A stretch of 5,986 nt of DNA from Bacillota bacterium (GCA_023392515.1 JAEVYX010000063.1:1-5986), one strand, 5' to 3'. Positions 1 through 5,986 are shown, counted from the stretch's first letter. Made by a program: numbers and translations. The notes: generated by a model not told the origin, from the letters alone.

Positions 1-2
1 GC

Positions 3-77
3 AAGCGGATGGTGGGGAATTTCAAGCCGCTGAACCAAACGGATATTGAGAATATATACAGGATGGCAAACAGGTAA
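3..77 (+). CDS. C-terminal end of an unidentified upstream protein (partial)
   Basis: An open frame enters from the left edge and ends at TAA 75-77, giving 24 residues that finish in NIYRMANR. The rho-independent terminator that begins 3-4 bases after the stop supports this as the true end of a transcription unit. The tail (NFKPLNQTDIENIYRMANR) faintly resembles the C-terminus of aldo/keto reductase-type oxidoreductases, which often end in a 'F-x-P-L-x-x-x-D/E-I/L' helix, but 24 residues are too few to assign a family. It is separated from the cas genes by a terminator, so nothing links it functionally to the CRISPR locus. Confidence 0.5.
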   Translation, partial: KRMVGNFKPLNQTDIENIYRMANR

Positions 78-80
78 CAG

Positions 81-111
81 AAAGAAGGAAGCTGTGCAGG
101 CTTCCTTTTTT
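81..111 (+). terminator. Rho-independent terminator of the upstream gene
   Basis: GGAAGC (87-92) pairs with GCTTCC (100-105) around a 7-base loop and is followed by six T residues (106-111). The A-rich stretch 81-86 can also pair with the T run, lengthening the stem to about 12 pairs with one G-U. It lies directly after the stop codon at 77, so it should insulate the cas operon from upstream read-through. Confidence 0.88.
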
Positions 112-164
112 GTGCGCAAAATGTCGCAAAATATGTGTTTGAACAAGAAAATTATAGAAAAATA

Positions 165-193
165 TGTACTTTTGGTCTATTTTGTGATACGAT
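165..193 (+). promoter_or_regulatory. Candidate extended -10 promoter for the cas operon
   Basis: TACGAT (188-193) matches 4 of 6 bases of the -10 consensus. It is preceded at the correct spacing by TGTG-A (183-187), a full match to the TRTGn extended -10 motif common in Firmicute sigma-A promoters. A weak -35-like TGTACT (165-170, 3 of 6) lies 17 bp upstream. Transcription would start near 200, leaving a leader of about 36 bases before ATG 236. A weaker alternative is TTGAAC (139-144) with TATGTA (163-168) at an 18-bp spacing. This is the only gene-free stretch of useful length before cas3, so some promoter is expected here; the exact elements are inferred. Confidence 0.42.
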
Positions 194-195
194 TA

Positions 196-214
196 TGTCA
201 GTATTTAAGTGACA
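196..214 (+). promoter_or_regulatory. Imperfect 19-bp palindrome, possible operator
   Basis: TGTCA (196-200) and TGACA (210-214) are inverted 5-base arms around a 9-base centre, with one further symmetric pair (T202/A208). The element sits just downstream of the candidate -10 box and over the predicted transcription start, the usual place for a repressor site. No regulator is encoded in the window, and arms this short can occur by chance. Confidence 0.3.
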
Positions 215-223
215 ATAGCAAAT

Positions 224-227
224 GAGG
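224..227 (+). promoter_or_regulatory. Ribosome binding site that decides the cas3 start
   Basis: GAGG lies 8 bases before ATG 236. The alternative in-frame start GTG 209 has only AT-rich sequence upstream (GTCAGTATTTAA) and no purine-rich site. This favours the ATG. Confidence 0.65.
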
Positions 228-235
228 CTGGTCCT

Positions 236-2431
236 ATGATCGTTGCACATAAACGCGAGGACGGCACAGAACAATCCCTTGAAGAGCATGCATTGAAAAC
301 CGCAGAGCTGGCCCGGAAGTTTGCCGCAGTCTTCGGCTGCGGCGAATTGGGCTATGCCGCCGGGATTTTACACGATCTTGGCAAACAATGCCCAGGCTTT
401 CAAAAGCGTATTTTGGATAATGGTCCCAAGGTGGAACATTCCGCTGCGGGAGCGAAGGTATGCTTTGATTTAAAGCACAAACTGGGAACACTGCTTGCCT
501 ACTGCATTTCCGGTCATCATAGCGGCCTGCCCGATTGCGGTACCCAAGCCAGTACCATGGATGAAGGTACACTCATCGGAAAGATGAAGCGTCAGGAGAA
601 AGATTCCTGGGACTATACGTCTTTCTTGAAGGAACTGGCTTTCACCCCGCCGGGGAAGCTCCCGTCCTTTTTGTCAACAGGCCGCGGCGGTTTTACCTGG
701 TCCTTTTTTACCAGGATGCTTTATTCCTGCCTGGTGGATGCCGATTATCTGGATACGGAGCGGTTCATGCAGAACATCCCTTGTCGACCGGCCATGGGGG
801 AAGAAATAACCGCACTTCATGGAAAGCTCCTTCAGCATATCAGACGGTTCTATCCCCCTCAGGGAAAAGTGAATGAAAAGCGTTGTGAAATTCTGGACGC
901 CTGTTTTGAAAAAGCGTCTCTCCCCAAGGGACTATATACCCTGACTGTACCTACCGGAGGCGGCAAAACCATTGCTTCACTGGCTTTTGCCCTTGGACAT
1001 GCCGCAGTGCATGAAATGTGCCGGGTGATTTACGCCATTCCATATACCAGTATTATCGAGCAAAACGCAAAGGTTTTTGCTGATATCCTGGGAAAGGAAA
1101 ATGTACTGGAACATCATAGCAACGCTTGCTATGACGACGGGAAAGAAGAGATGTCTCCTGAGCGTTGGGCTACAGAAAACTGGGATGCGCCTCTCATCGT
1201 CACCACCAATGTACAGTTTTTTGAATCGCTGTTTGCCAACAAATCTTCCCGGTGCCGCAAGCTTCACAACATCGCCGGAAGTGTTCTAATCTTCGATGAG
1301 GCACAAATGATACCGATTCCCTACCTGATGCCCTGTGTATATGCCATGGCTGAACTGATACGCAATTACGGTTGTACTGTGCTTTTGATGAGCGCCACCC
1401 AGCCCGGCCTGCAGAAATTTCTCCCAGGAAACATGCCATCCCGCGAAATATGTGAAAACACAAACGAGCTTTTTTCATTTTTTCACCGGGTCCGCTTTGA
1501 ACAGGCAGGCAAGCTCAAGCAGGAGGAATTAGCCCAAAGACTAGCCATGGAAGACCAAACGCTGTGCATTGTCAACACCCGAAAGCAAGCTCAGACGCTG
1601 TTTGAAGCGCTGCCGAAAGAAGGCGCATACCACCTTTCTACCCTGATGTACCCCGCCCACCGCAGGGCCGTGCTGGAGGAGATTCGCGCAAGGCTCAAGC
1701 ACGAGCCGCCCCTGCCTTGCCGGGTTGTATCCACCAGCCTGGTGGAGGCGGGTGTCGATTTGGATTTTCCCACCGTGTACCGGGAGGAAGCTGGTTTAGA
1801 TTCCCAAGTCCAGGCGGCCGGCCGCTGCAACCGTGAGGGAAAGCGTTCACCAGATAACAGCGTCGTGTACATATTTGAGGCAGCCGATGTAGAATCCACC
1901 AAGCGTCCGCAGGGCTTGAACCAACTGATCGAGGTGGCCAGAATCGCTGGGGAGTGCTATCCTGATACAGCCTCTCCAGAGGCCATTGAAGCTTATTTTC
2001 AAAACCTGTACTTCTTCAAGGGACCGGAGGAAATGGACAAAAAGGCCGTGATCCGATGCCTGGAGCAGGGGGACAGGCCTATCCAGCCCAGCTATCCCTT
2101 TGCCCAGCTGGCCAGGGATGTGCAGTTTATCAAAGAGGATACCCACGCCGTGCTGATTCCCCTGTGTGAGGAGGCAAAGCAGGCAGCAACAGAGCTGTTG
2201 CAGGGCAGACGCAGCCGTGAATTGATGCGCGTGGCGGGCCAATATGAAGTAAGCATCTACGAAAAGGATTTTATGGCCCTTTATAGTGCGGGGATGTTGG
2301 AATGTGCAAAAATATTCAGGGATGGCCGCTTGACAGACGATGGGGAAGCAGCCATCCTGACTGCTCTCGGCCAATATGGCGAAGATACAGGCTTGAAAGT
2401 GCCGGGCCTAGGCATTGGCCTATTCACATAG
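236..2431 (+). CDS. cas3: Cas3, HD nuclease-helicase of type I-C CRISPR-Cas
   Basis: Cas3 is the effector recruited after Cascade binds its target; it unwinds and degrades DNA using ATP and metal ions. The 731-residue protein has an N-terminal HD domain (about 1-200) with H46-D47 in LHDLGK, H68, the H94-H95 pair in SGHHSG, and a late aspartate in LVDADYLDTE (168-170). The superfamily 2 helicase follows: Walker A TVPTGGGKT (237-245), DEAQ (354-357), SAT (386-388), a motif V segment STSLVEAGVDLDF, and QAAGRCNR (526-533). All catalytic motifs look intact, and DEAQ in place of DEAH is common in this family. The start at ATG 236 is chosen because it has a ribosome binding site and begins MIVAHKRE, typical of family N-termini; GTG 209 would add nine residues. 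It is the first gene of the operon, 37 bases before cas5c. The length is normal for I-C Cas3. Confidence 0.97.
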   Translation: MIVAHKREDGTEQSLEEHALKTAELARKFAAVFGCGELGYAAGILHDLGKQCPGFQKRILDNGPKVEHSAAGAKVCFDLKHKLGTLLAYCISGHHSGLPDCGTQASTMDEGTLIGKMKRQEKDSWDYTSFLKELAFTPPGKLPSFLSTGRGGFTWSFFTRMLYSCLVDADYLDTERFMQNIPCRPAMGEEITALHGKLLQHIRRFYPPQGKVNEKRCEILDACFEKASLPKGLYTLTVPTGGGKTIASLAFALGHAAVHEMCRVIYAIPYTSIIEQNAKVFADILGKENVLEHHSNACYDDGKEEMSPERWATENWDAPLIVTTNVQFFESLFANKSSRCRKLHNIAGSVLIFDEAQMIPIPYLMPCVYAMAELIRNYGCTVLLMSATQPGLQKFLPGNMPSREICENTNELFSFFHRVRFEQAGKLKQEELAQRLAMEDQTLCIVNTRKQAQTLFEALPKEGAYHLSTLMYPAHRRAVLEEIRARLKHEPPLPCRVVSTSLVEAGVDLDFPTVYREEAGLDSQVQAAGRCNREGKRSPDNSVVYIFEAADVESTKRPQGLNQLIEVARIAGECYPDTASPEAIEAYFQNLYFFKGPEEMDKKAVIRCLEQGDRPIQPSYPFAQLARDVQFIKEDTHAVLIPLCEEAKQAATELLQGRRSRELMRVAGQYEVSIYEKDFMALYSAGMLECAKIFRDGRLTDDGEAAILTALGQYGEDTGLKVPGLGIGLFT

Positions 2432-2442
2432 ACATTTCAAAT

Positions 2443-2460
2443 CTTTAAGCGTAAAGGAGG
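2443..2460 (+). promoter_or_regulatory. cas5c ribosome binding site overlapped by a small hairpin
   Basis: AAAGGAGG (2453-2460) is a near-perfect ribosome binding site 8 bases before the cas5c ATG. CTTTA (2443-2447) and TAAAG (2452-2456) form a 5-bp inverted repeat with a 4-base loop, so the first half of the binding site can pair. The stem is A-U rich and probably weak. There is no T run after it, so it is not a terminator. Confidence 0.5.
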
Positions 2461-2468
2461 GATGAACC

Positions 2469-3137
2469 ATGGGCTATGGCATCCGTGTAGAGGTGTGGGG
2501 AGATTATGCTTTGTTCAGCAGGCCGGAAATGAAGGTGGAACGCGTTACCTACGACATGATTACACCTTCCGCGGCCCGTGGGCTGATTGAAGCCATCTAC
2601 TGGCATCCGGGGCTGCGCTGGCATATTGACCGCATACACGTTTGTAATCCTATCCGTTTCACCAACATAAGGCGCAACGAGGTCAAGTCGAAACTTTCGA
2701 CATCCCAAGCACGTTCCGCCATGAACGGCGCTGCGGAGCCCATCTACCTCAATGCCTCGGAAGATATTCAGCAGCGAGCATCACTTGTGCTCAAGGATGT
2801 GCGTTATGTGATTGAGGCCCATTTTACCATGACGGATGCGGCAAAGGCGGAGGACAGCGTGGGCAAGTTTTCCGATATCATCCGACGGCGGCTGGAGAGG
2901 GGCCAGTTTTTTCACCAGCCTTGTTTTGGCTGCCGGGAATTCCCCGCCCACTTCCGCGCCTTTACGGAAGAGGCTGTCTCCGTAGATAAAGAGTTTTTGG
3001 ATTCGCCCGAAAAGGATCTTGGCTACATGCTCTACGACATGGACTATACCGACCAGGAGGATATTCGGCCCATGTTCTTTCGGGCGGTTTTGAAAAAGGG
3101 CATACTGGACCTTTCTGACTGTGGGGTGGTGTCATGA
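2469..3137 (+). CDS. cas5c: Cas5c (Cas5d), crRNA-processing endonuclease and Cascade subunit
   Basis: In type I-C systems, which lack Cas6, Cas5c cuts the CRISPR repeat to make crRNA and stays bound to the 5' handle in Cascade. The 222-residue product matches the family in length. It opens with the RAMP-fold strand IRVEVWGDYALFSRPE (5-20), followed by TYDMITPSAARGLIEAIYW (27-45), the family signature with Y44. RASLVLKDVRYVIEAHF (103-119) and a late GYMLYDMDY segment (185-193) are also typical. Y44 fits the tyrosine reported as catalytic in the Bacillus halodurans enzyme (Y46). The Lys-His pair reported there (K116/H117) has no adjacent K-H equivalent; candidates are K109 and H118. The ATG at 2469 has a strong AAAGGAGG upstream. 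Its stop overlaps the cas8c start in ATGA, implying coupled translation. Confidence 0.95.
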   Translation: MGYGIRVEVWGDYALFSRPEMKVERVTYDMITPSAARGLIEAIYWHPGLRWHIDRIHVCNPIRFTNIRRNEVKSKLSTSQARSAMNGAAEPIYLNASEDIQQRASLVLKDVRYVIEAHFTMTDAAKAEDSVGKFSDIIRRRLERGQFFHQPCFGCREFPAHFRAFTEEAVSVDKEFLDSPEKDLGYMLYDMDYTDQEDIRPMFFRAVLKKGILDLSDCGVVS

Positions 3138-4930
3138 TCCTGCAGGCCCTGTTAAGCTACTACGAAGCGCTGGCTGCGCGCGGCGAAATTTCACAGCCTG
3201 GCTACAGCCTAGCAAAAGTATCCTACGCGTTGCGCATTGGCTGGGACGGAAATTTGCTGGGGCTTGTCCCCATGAAAAGGTCAGAAACCCGCGGCAAGAA
3301 AGAAGTGGAGGTTCCCCGCGAGATGGAGGTGCCGGAGCAGGCGCTGCGGGGCAACCCTATCTTTTCCAACTTCCTGTGCGACCATGGTGGGTATTTTTTG
3401 GGCATCGACGACAAGGGCAAACCGGAAAGAACGCTGCAATGCTTTGCGGCGGCGCGGGAGCTGCACCAAACCGTCCTGGCGGAGGTAACCGCTCCGGCAG
3501 CCAAGGCGGTTTTGAGATTTTTTATGCAATGGCAGCCGGATGGGGCGGCTGGCCATCCGAAGCTCCAGCCATATATGGAAGATATTTTGGCTGGCGCCAA
3601 CCTTGTATTTTCACTGCCTAACGCATCCTTTGCCCACGATGACCCCGAAGTTAAGGAAGCCTGGGAACGGTACAAAAACGTCCAGGAGGCCGGGGTAAGG
3701 ATGCAATGTCTTGTTACCGGGAAAAAGGACCAGCCCATCGCCATCCTCCATGGGAAGATCAAGGGTGTAAAGGATGCCCAGCCCGCAGGGGCTTCGCTTG
3801 TATCCTTTAATGCCAGAGCATATGAATCCTATGGCCGTGATGAGGGGCAGGGCCTGAATGCGCCGGTGAGCGAGTATGCCGCTTTTGCCTATGTGACGGT
3901 GCTAAACCGCTTGATTGCAGATACAGGGCACAGGCAACTGCTTGGTGACGCAACGGTGGTTTATTGGGCAGATGATGGCGATCCGAAGTATCAGGACGCG
4001 GTGGCTGCCGGCCTGGCCACTGGGGAAGATCAGGCTCAGCTTAATGATATCATGGAGAAAATGGCTAAAGGTCATATGGCTGATATGGATGGCCTACGCT
4101 GGGACATGCCTTTTTATGTGCTGGCACTTTCGCCGAATGCAGCGCGTGTATCAATCCGCTTCTTTTGGAGGTCGTCCTTTGGCGAGGTTATGGATAACAT
4201 GCGTGCCCATTACCGGCGATTGGAAATCATCAAACTATCTTTTGAAAAGCGGGAATACCTGACGCCCTACTGGCTTTTGAAAGAAACCGTATCGCCTTTG
4301 TCCCAGAATCAAGATGCATCGCCCCTGCTTACCGGATCGGTGATACGTTCCATCTTTATGGGCACACCCTATCCTGCGGCATTTCTACAAAGCGTGATCA
4401 ACCGTATTCGGGCGGAGCGGAAGGTTTCCCGTGGCAAGGCTGCCATTGTAAAAGCCTGGCTTATGCACCATGGACAAGCAAACGATTCATACAAGGAGGT
4501 GCTCACCGTGTCCCTTAACAATCAAAGTACGAACAGGGCTTATGTGCTGGGCCGGCTCTTCGCAGTGCTGGAAAAGACTCAGGAGGAAGCCAATCCCGGC
4601 ATAAACGCAACCATCAAAGACCGTTACTTCGCCTCCGCCTGCGCTGCGCCCGGTACCGTTTTCCCTATTCTTTTGCGGTTGTCCAATCATCACATTGCAA
4701 AAGCAGAGTATGGAAAAAAGCTGTCCAGGGAAATTGGTGAACTTATGGATAAGCTTCAGGTGGAAGCCAATCCCTTCCCCGCGCAGCTCTCCCTGGAAGA
4801 CCAAGGAATTTTTGTTCTTGGATACTATCATCAGGTGCAAGCCCGCTACCAAAAGAAAGCCCCAGCAGCCGGCGGACAAGCCGGTGACATTATGGACGCA
4901 GAAATCATCGATACGAAGGAGGAAGCATAA
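3134..4930 (+). CDS. cas8c: Cas8c (Csd1), large subunit of type I-C Cascade
   Basis: Cas8c recognises the PAM, opens the target DNA and docks Cas3. The 598 residues are in the usual Csd1 range. Family hallmarks are the N-terminus MILQALLSYYEALA with AKVSYALRI (27-35), the HPKLQPYMED region (141-150), CLVTGKK...AILHGKIKG (192-211), and the highly characteristic SLVSFNARAYESYG (221-234) followed by LNAPVSEYAAFAY (241-253). The C-terminal third (from residue 459) is a mostly helical domain that is also made as a separate protein, Cas11c. The last ~20 residues are Ala/Gly-rich then acidic and probably disordered. The start ATG overlaps the cas5c stop by 4 bases and has only a weak GGGGTGG upstream, so initiation probably depends on ribosomes finishing cas5c. 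One base separates it from cas7c. Confidence 0.96.
   Translation: MILQALLSYYEALAARGEISQPGYSLAKVSYALRIGWDGNLLGLVPMKRSETRGKKEVEVPREMEVPEQALRGNPIFSNFLCDHGGYFLGIDDKGKPERTLQCFAAARELHQTVLAEVTAPAAKAVLRFFMQWQPDGAAGHPKLQPYMEDILAGANLVFSLPNASFAHDDPEVKEAWERYKNVQEAGVRMQCLVTGKKDQPIAILHGKIKGVKDAQPAGASLVSFNARAYESYGRDEGQGLNAPVSEYAAFAYVTVLNRLIADTGHRQLLGDATVVYWADDGDPKYQDAVAAGLATGEDQAQLNDIMEKMAKGHMADMDGLRWDMPFYVLALSPNAARVSIRFFWRSSFGEVMDNMRAHYRRLEIIKLSFEKREYLTPYWLLKETVSPLSQNQDASPLLTGSVIRSIFMGTPYPAAFLQSVINRIRAERKVSRGKAAIVKAWLMHHGQANDSYKEVLTVSLNNQSTNRAYVLGRLFAVLEKTQEEANPGINATIKDRYFASACAAPGTVFPILLRLSNHHIAKAEYGKKLSREIGELMDKLQVEANPFPAQLSLEDQGIFVLGYYHQVQARYQKKAPAAGGQAGDIMDAEIIDTKEEA
4493..4499 (+). promoter_or_regulatory. 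Internal ribosome binding site within cas8c, for cas11c
   Basis: AAGGAGG lies inside the cas8c coding sequence, 8 bases before GTG 4508, which is in the cas8c frame. It matches the site before cas7c (4916-4922) base for base and has near-ideal spacing, although here it must also encode Lys-Glu. Confidence 0.82.
4508..4930 (+). CDS. cas11c: Cas11c, small Cascade subunit translated from inside cas8c
   Basis: Type I-C systems are known to make their small subunit from an internal start within cas8c. Here GTG 4508 is in frame (residue 459 of Cas8c) and has AAGGAGG 8 bases upstream. The predicted protein is 140 residues, sharing the stop of cas8c at 4930. It begins with Met encoded by GTG, then SLNNQSTNRAYVLGRLFA, closely matching how known Cas11c proteins begin ('SL...N..Y.LGRLFA.LE'). 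The body looks all-helical, as expected of a small subunit that lines the Cascade belly and contacts the non-target DNA strand. The tail of about 20 residues is Ala/Gly-rich then acidic and may be disordered. Later in-frame Met codons (for example in GELMDKL) lack a comparable site and would truncate the bundle. Confidence 0.82.
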   Translation: MSLNNQSTNRAYVLGRLFAVLEKTQEEANPGINATIKDRYFASACAAPGTVFPILLRLSNHHIAKAEYGKKLSREIGELMDKLQVEANPFPAQLSLEDQGIFVLGYYHQVQARYQKKAPAAGGQAGDIMDAEIIDTKEEA

Positions 4931-4931
4931 C

Positions 4932-5825
4932 ATGGCGGACCATCAAAACGTAATCAAGAACAGGTATGAATTTGTGATTTTCTTCGACGTAGAGAACGGC
5001 AATCCCAACGGTGACCCGGATGCGGGTAACATGCCCCGTATCGACCCGGAAACAGGCTATGGCCTGGTGACGGATGTATGCTTAAAGCGCAAGATCCGCA
5101 ATTATGTGGAAACTGTTAAGGAAGACGCTCCTGGATATCGCATTTATATCAAGGATGATGTTCCGCTCAATCGCAGCGACGCAGAAGCCTATACTTATCT
5201 GAAGGTGGATGAAAAGGACGTCAAGAAGGCAAAGAAGGACAATCCCAACCTGGACGAGCAGGTGCGGGATTTCATGTGTAAAAACTTCTTTGATATCCGC
5301 ACCTTCGGCGCAGTAATGACCACTTTTGTGAAGGCTGCGCTAAACTGCGGCCAGGTGCGCGGTCCGGTACAGTTGGGATTTGCCAGGAGCATAGATCCCA
5401 TTGTGCAGCAGGAAGTGACCATTACCCGCGTGGCTATTACTACCGAGGCCGATGCTGAAAAGAAGGGTACGGAAATGGGCCGCAAGCACATCGTTCCCTA
5501 TGGTTTGTATCGGGCGGAGGGATACGTATCTGCCAACCTGGCCCGCAAGTTCACCGGCTTTTCCGACGCTGACCTGGCGCTTTTGTGGGAGGCCATTCTT
5601 AACATGTTCGAGCATGACCATTCCGCTGCCAGGGGCAAGATGGCTGTTCGGGAGCTGATCATCTTCCGCCATGACAGCGAATTGGGCAATGCTCCCGCCC
5701 ACAAGCTATTCGATTTGGTAAAGGCAGAGCGCAGGAATCCCGATGCCATAGCCAGGTCATATGCCGATTATGATATCACCGTTTGCAATCCTCCTGAGGG
5801 CGTGGCTCTCATCCGAAAGAACTGA
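4932..5825 (+). CDS. cas7c: Cas7c (Csd2), backbone subunit of type I-C Cascade
   Basis: Cas7c polymerises along the crRNA spacer to form the Cascade backbone. The 297-residue protein has the normal length and strong Csd2 hallmarks: YEFVIFFDVENGNPNGDPD (12-30) then GNMPRIDPETG (32-42), FFDIRTFGAVM (119-129), GQVRGPVQLGFARSIDPI (140-157), GRKHIVPYGLYRAEGYVSA (183-201), and DHSAARGKMAVRELIIFRHD (229-248). ATG 4932 is chosen because it follows AAGGAGG (4916-4922) by 9 bases and begins the conserved domain with a 10-residue lead. The frame stays open upstream to 4695, but that part overlaps cas8c and is not Cas7-like. One base separates it from cas8c and one from cas4. The strong binding site fits a subunit needed in several copies per complex. 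Confidence 0.97.
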   Translation: MADHQNVIKNRYEFVIFFDVENGNPNGDPDAGNMPRIDPETGYGLVTDVCLKRKIRNYVETVKEDAPGYRIYIKDDVPLNRSDAEAYTYLKVDEKDVKKAKKDNPNLDEQVRDFMCKNFFDIRTFGAVMTTFVKAALNCGQVRGPVQLGFARSIDPIVQQEVTITRVAITTEADAEKKGTEMGRKHIVPYGLYRAEGYVSANLARKFTGFSDADLALLWEAILNMFEHDHSAARGKMAVRELIIFRHDSELGNAPAHKLFDLVKAERRNPDAIARSYADYDITVCNPPEGVALIRKN

Positions 5826-5826
5826 T

Positions 5827-5986
5827 ATGGATGAGGAGGATTACCTCCCCCTATCTGGAATTCAGCGCTTTTGCTTTTGCCGCAGGCAATGGGCGCTTGT
5901 TCATATCGAGCAGCAGTGGGAGGAAAACATATATACAGTGGAAGGCAACATCCTGCATGAGCGCGCCCATAACCAAGCGTTTTCTG
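5827..5986 (+). CDS. cas4: Cas4, spacer-acquisition exonuclease (5' part, runs off the edge)
   Basis: Cas4 is a RecB-like, iron-sulfur nuclease that trims prespacers and checks the PAM with Cas1-Cas2. Only 53 residues are present, about a quarter of a usual I-C Cas4. They match the family closely: YLPLSGIQRFCFCRRQWAL (6-24), with C18 expected to be the first iron-sulfur ligand, then HIEQQW (26-31) and VEGNILHERAH (38-48), where H44 is the likely metal-binding histidine. C16 is an additional cysteine whose role is unclear. The remaining iron-sulfur cysteines would lie beyond the edge. ATG 5827 follows the cas7c stop by one base and has no clear ribosome binding site, so translation is probably coupled to cas7c. 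cas1 and cas2 are expected next. Confidence 0.93.
   Translation, partial: MDEEDYLPLSGIQRFCFCRRQWALVHIEQQWEENIYTVEGNILHERAHNQAFS

Noticed and set aside
121..225. A 34-residue open frame (MSQNMCLNK...) with a hydrophobic middle, whose TGA stop overlaps the cas3 ribosome binding site; a possible leader peptide.
   Set aside because: It has no ribosome binding site, begins 10 bases after a terminator, and the best promoter lies inside it, so it would not be transcribed in full. Probably chance in AT-rich sequence.
1..235. A CRISPR array or leader upstream of cas3.
   Set aside because: No repeat-spacer pattern with units of about 32 bases, and no I-C-like GC-rich hairpin repeat, is present. The 10-bp repeats are far too short.
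357..2100. Possible inactivation of Cas3 because of DEAQ in place of DEAH.
   Set aside because: DEAQ is common in type I-C Cas3 proteins, and the HD residues and other helicase motifs are all intact.
1847..2374. A 175-residue - strand frame inside cas3.
   Set aside because: No recognisable domain or ribosome binding site, and it is antisense to an intact Cas3 helicase and C-terminal region; a product of codon composition.
2405..2426. GGCCTA repeated twice at the end of cas3.
   Set aside because: A short coincidence within coding sequence, with no hairpin-plus-T-run structure and no link to a known element.
3121..3621. A 166-residue + frame overlapping the start of cas8c.
   Set aside because: Its low-complexity Gly/Ala/Arg-rich composition and complete overlap with the strongly conserved Cas8c frame mark it as a shadow.
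4695..4931. A 79-residue N-terminal extension of cas7c.
   Set aside because: It lies in cas8c, has no Cas7 similarity, and ATG 4932 has a strong ribosome binding site and a canonical N-terminus.

Overview
The window carries most of a type I-C (Cas5d/Csd1/Csd2, formerly 'Dvulg') CRISPR-Cas operon, all on the + strand, in the order cas3 - cas5c - cas8c (with cas11c inside it) - cas7c - cas4. The last gene runs off the right edge. Strong GGAGG-type ribosome binding sites, tightly packed genes and moderate-to-high GC in the genes next to an AT-rich leader suggest a Firmicute, probably of clostridial type. That placement is an inference from style, with no taxonomic marker in the window.

Positions 1-77 hold the last codons of an unrelated upstream gene, followed at once by a rho-independent terminator (81-111). 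The 124 bases from there to the cas3 start (112-235) form a compact regulatory leader. It has A/T tracts phased at about 10 bp, a tandem CGCAAAATRT decamer, a plausible extended -10 promoter at 183-193, an imperfect 19-bp palindrome over the predicted transcription start, and a GAGG ribosome binding site that favours ATG 236 over GTG 209 as the cas3 start.

From 236 to the end the window is almost entirely coding. Cas3 (HD nuclease plus helicase) is 37 bases upstream of cas5c. cas5c overlaps cas8c by 4 bases, and cas8c-cas7c and cas7c-cas4 are each separated by one base. cas8c contains an in-frame AAGGAGG followed by GTG at 4508, the expected internal start for the small subunit Cas11c. The products would work together as follows: Cas5c processes the pre-crRNA (there is no cas6 here), Cas5c/Cas7c/Cas8c/Cas11c form Cascade, Cas3 degrades the target DNA, and Cas4 helps select and trim new spacers. 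cas1, cas2 and the CRISPR array are not in the window and would normally lie just beyond the right edge.

I see no new kind of system. The gene set is a canonical type I-C locus. What deserves a second look is the internal Cas11c start, the architecture of the cas3 leader, and the Cas5c active-site residues.
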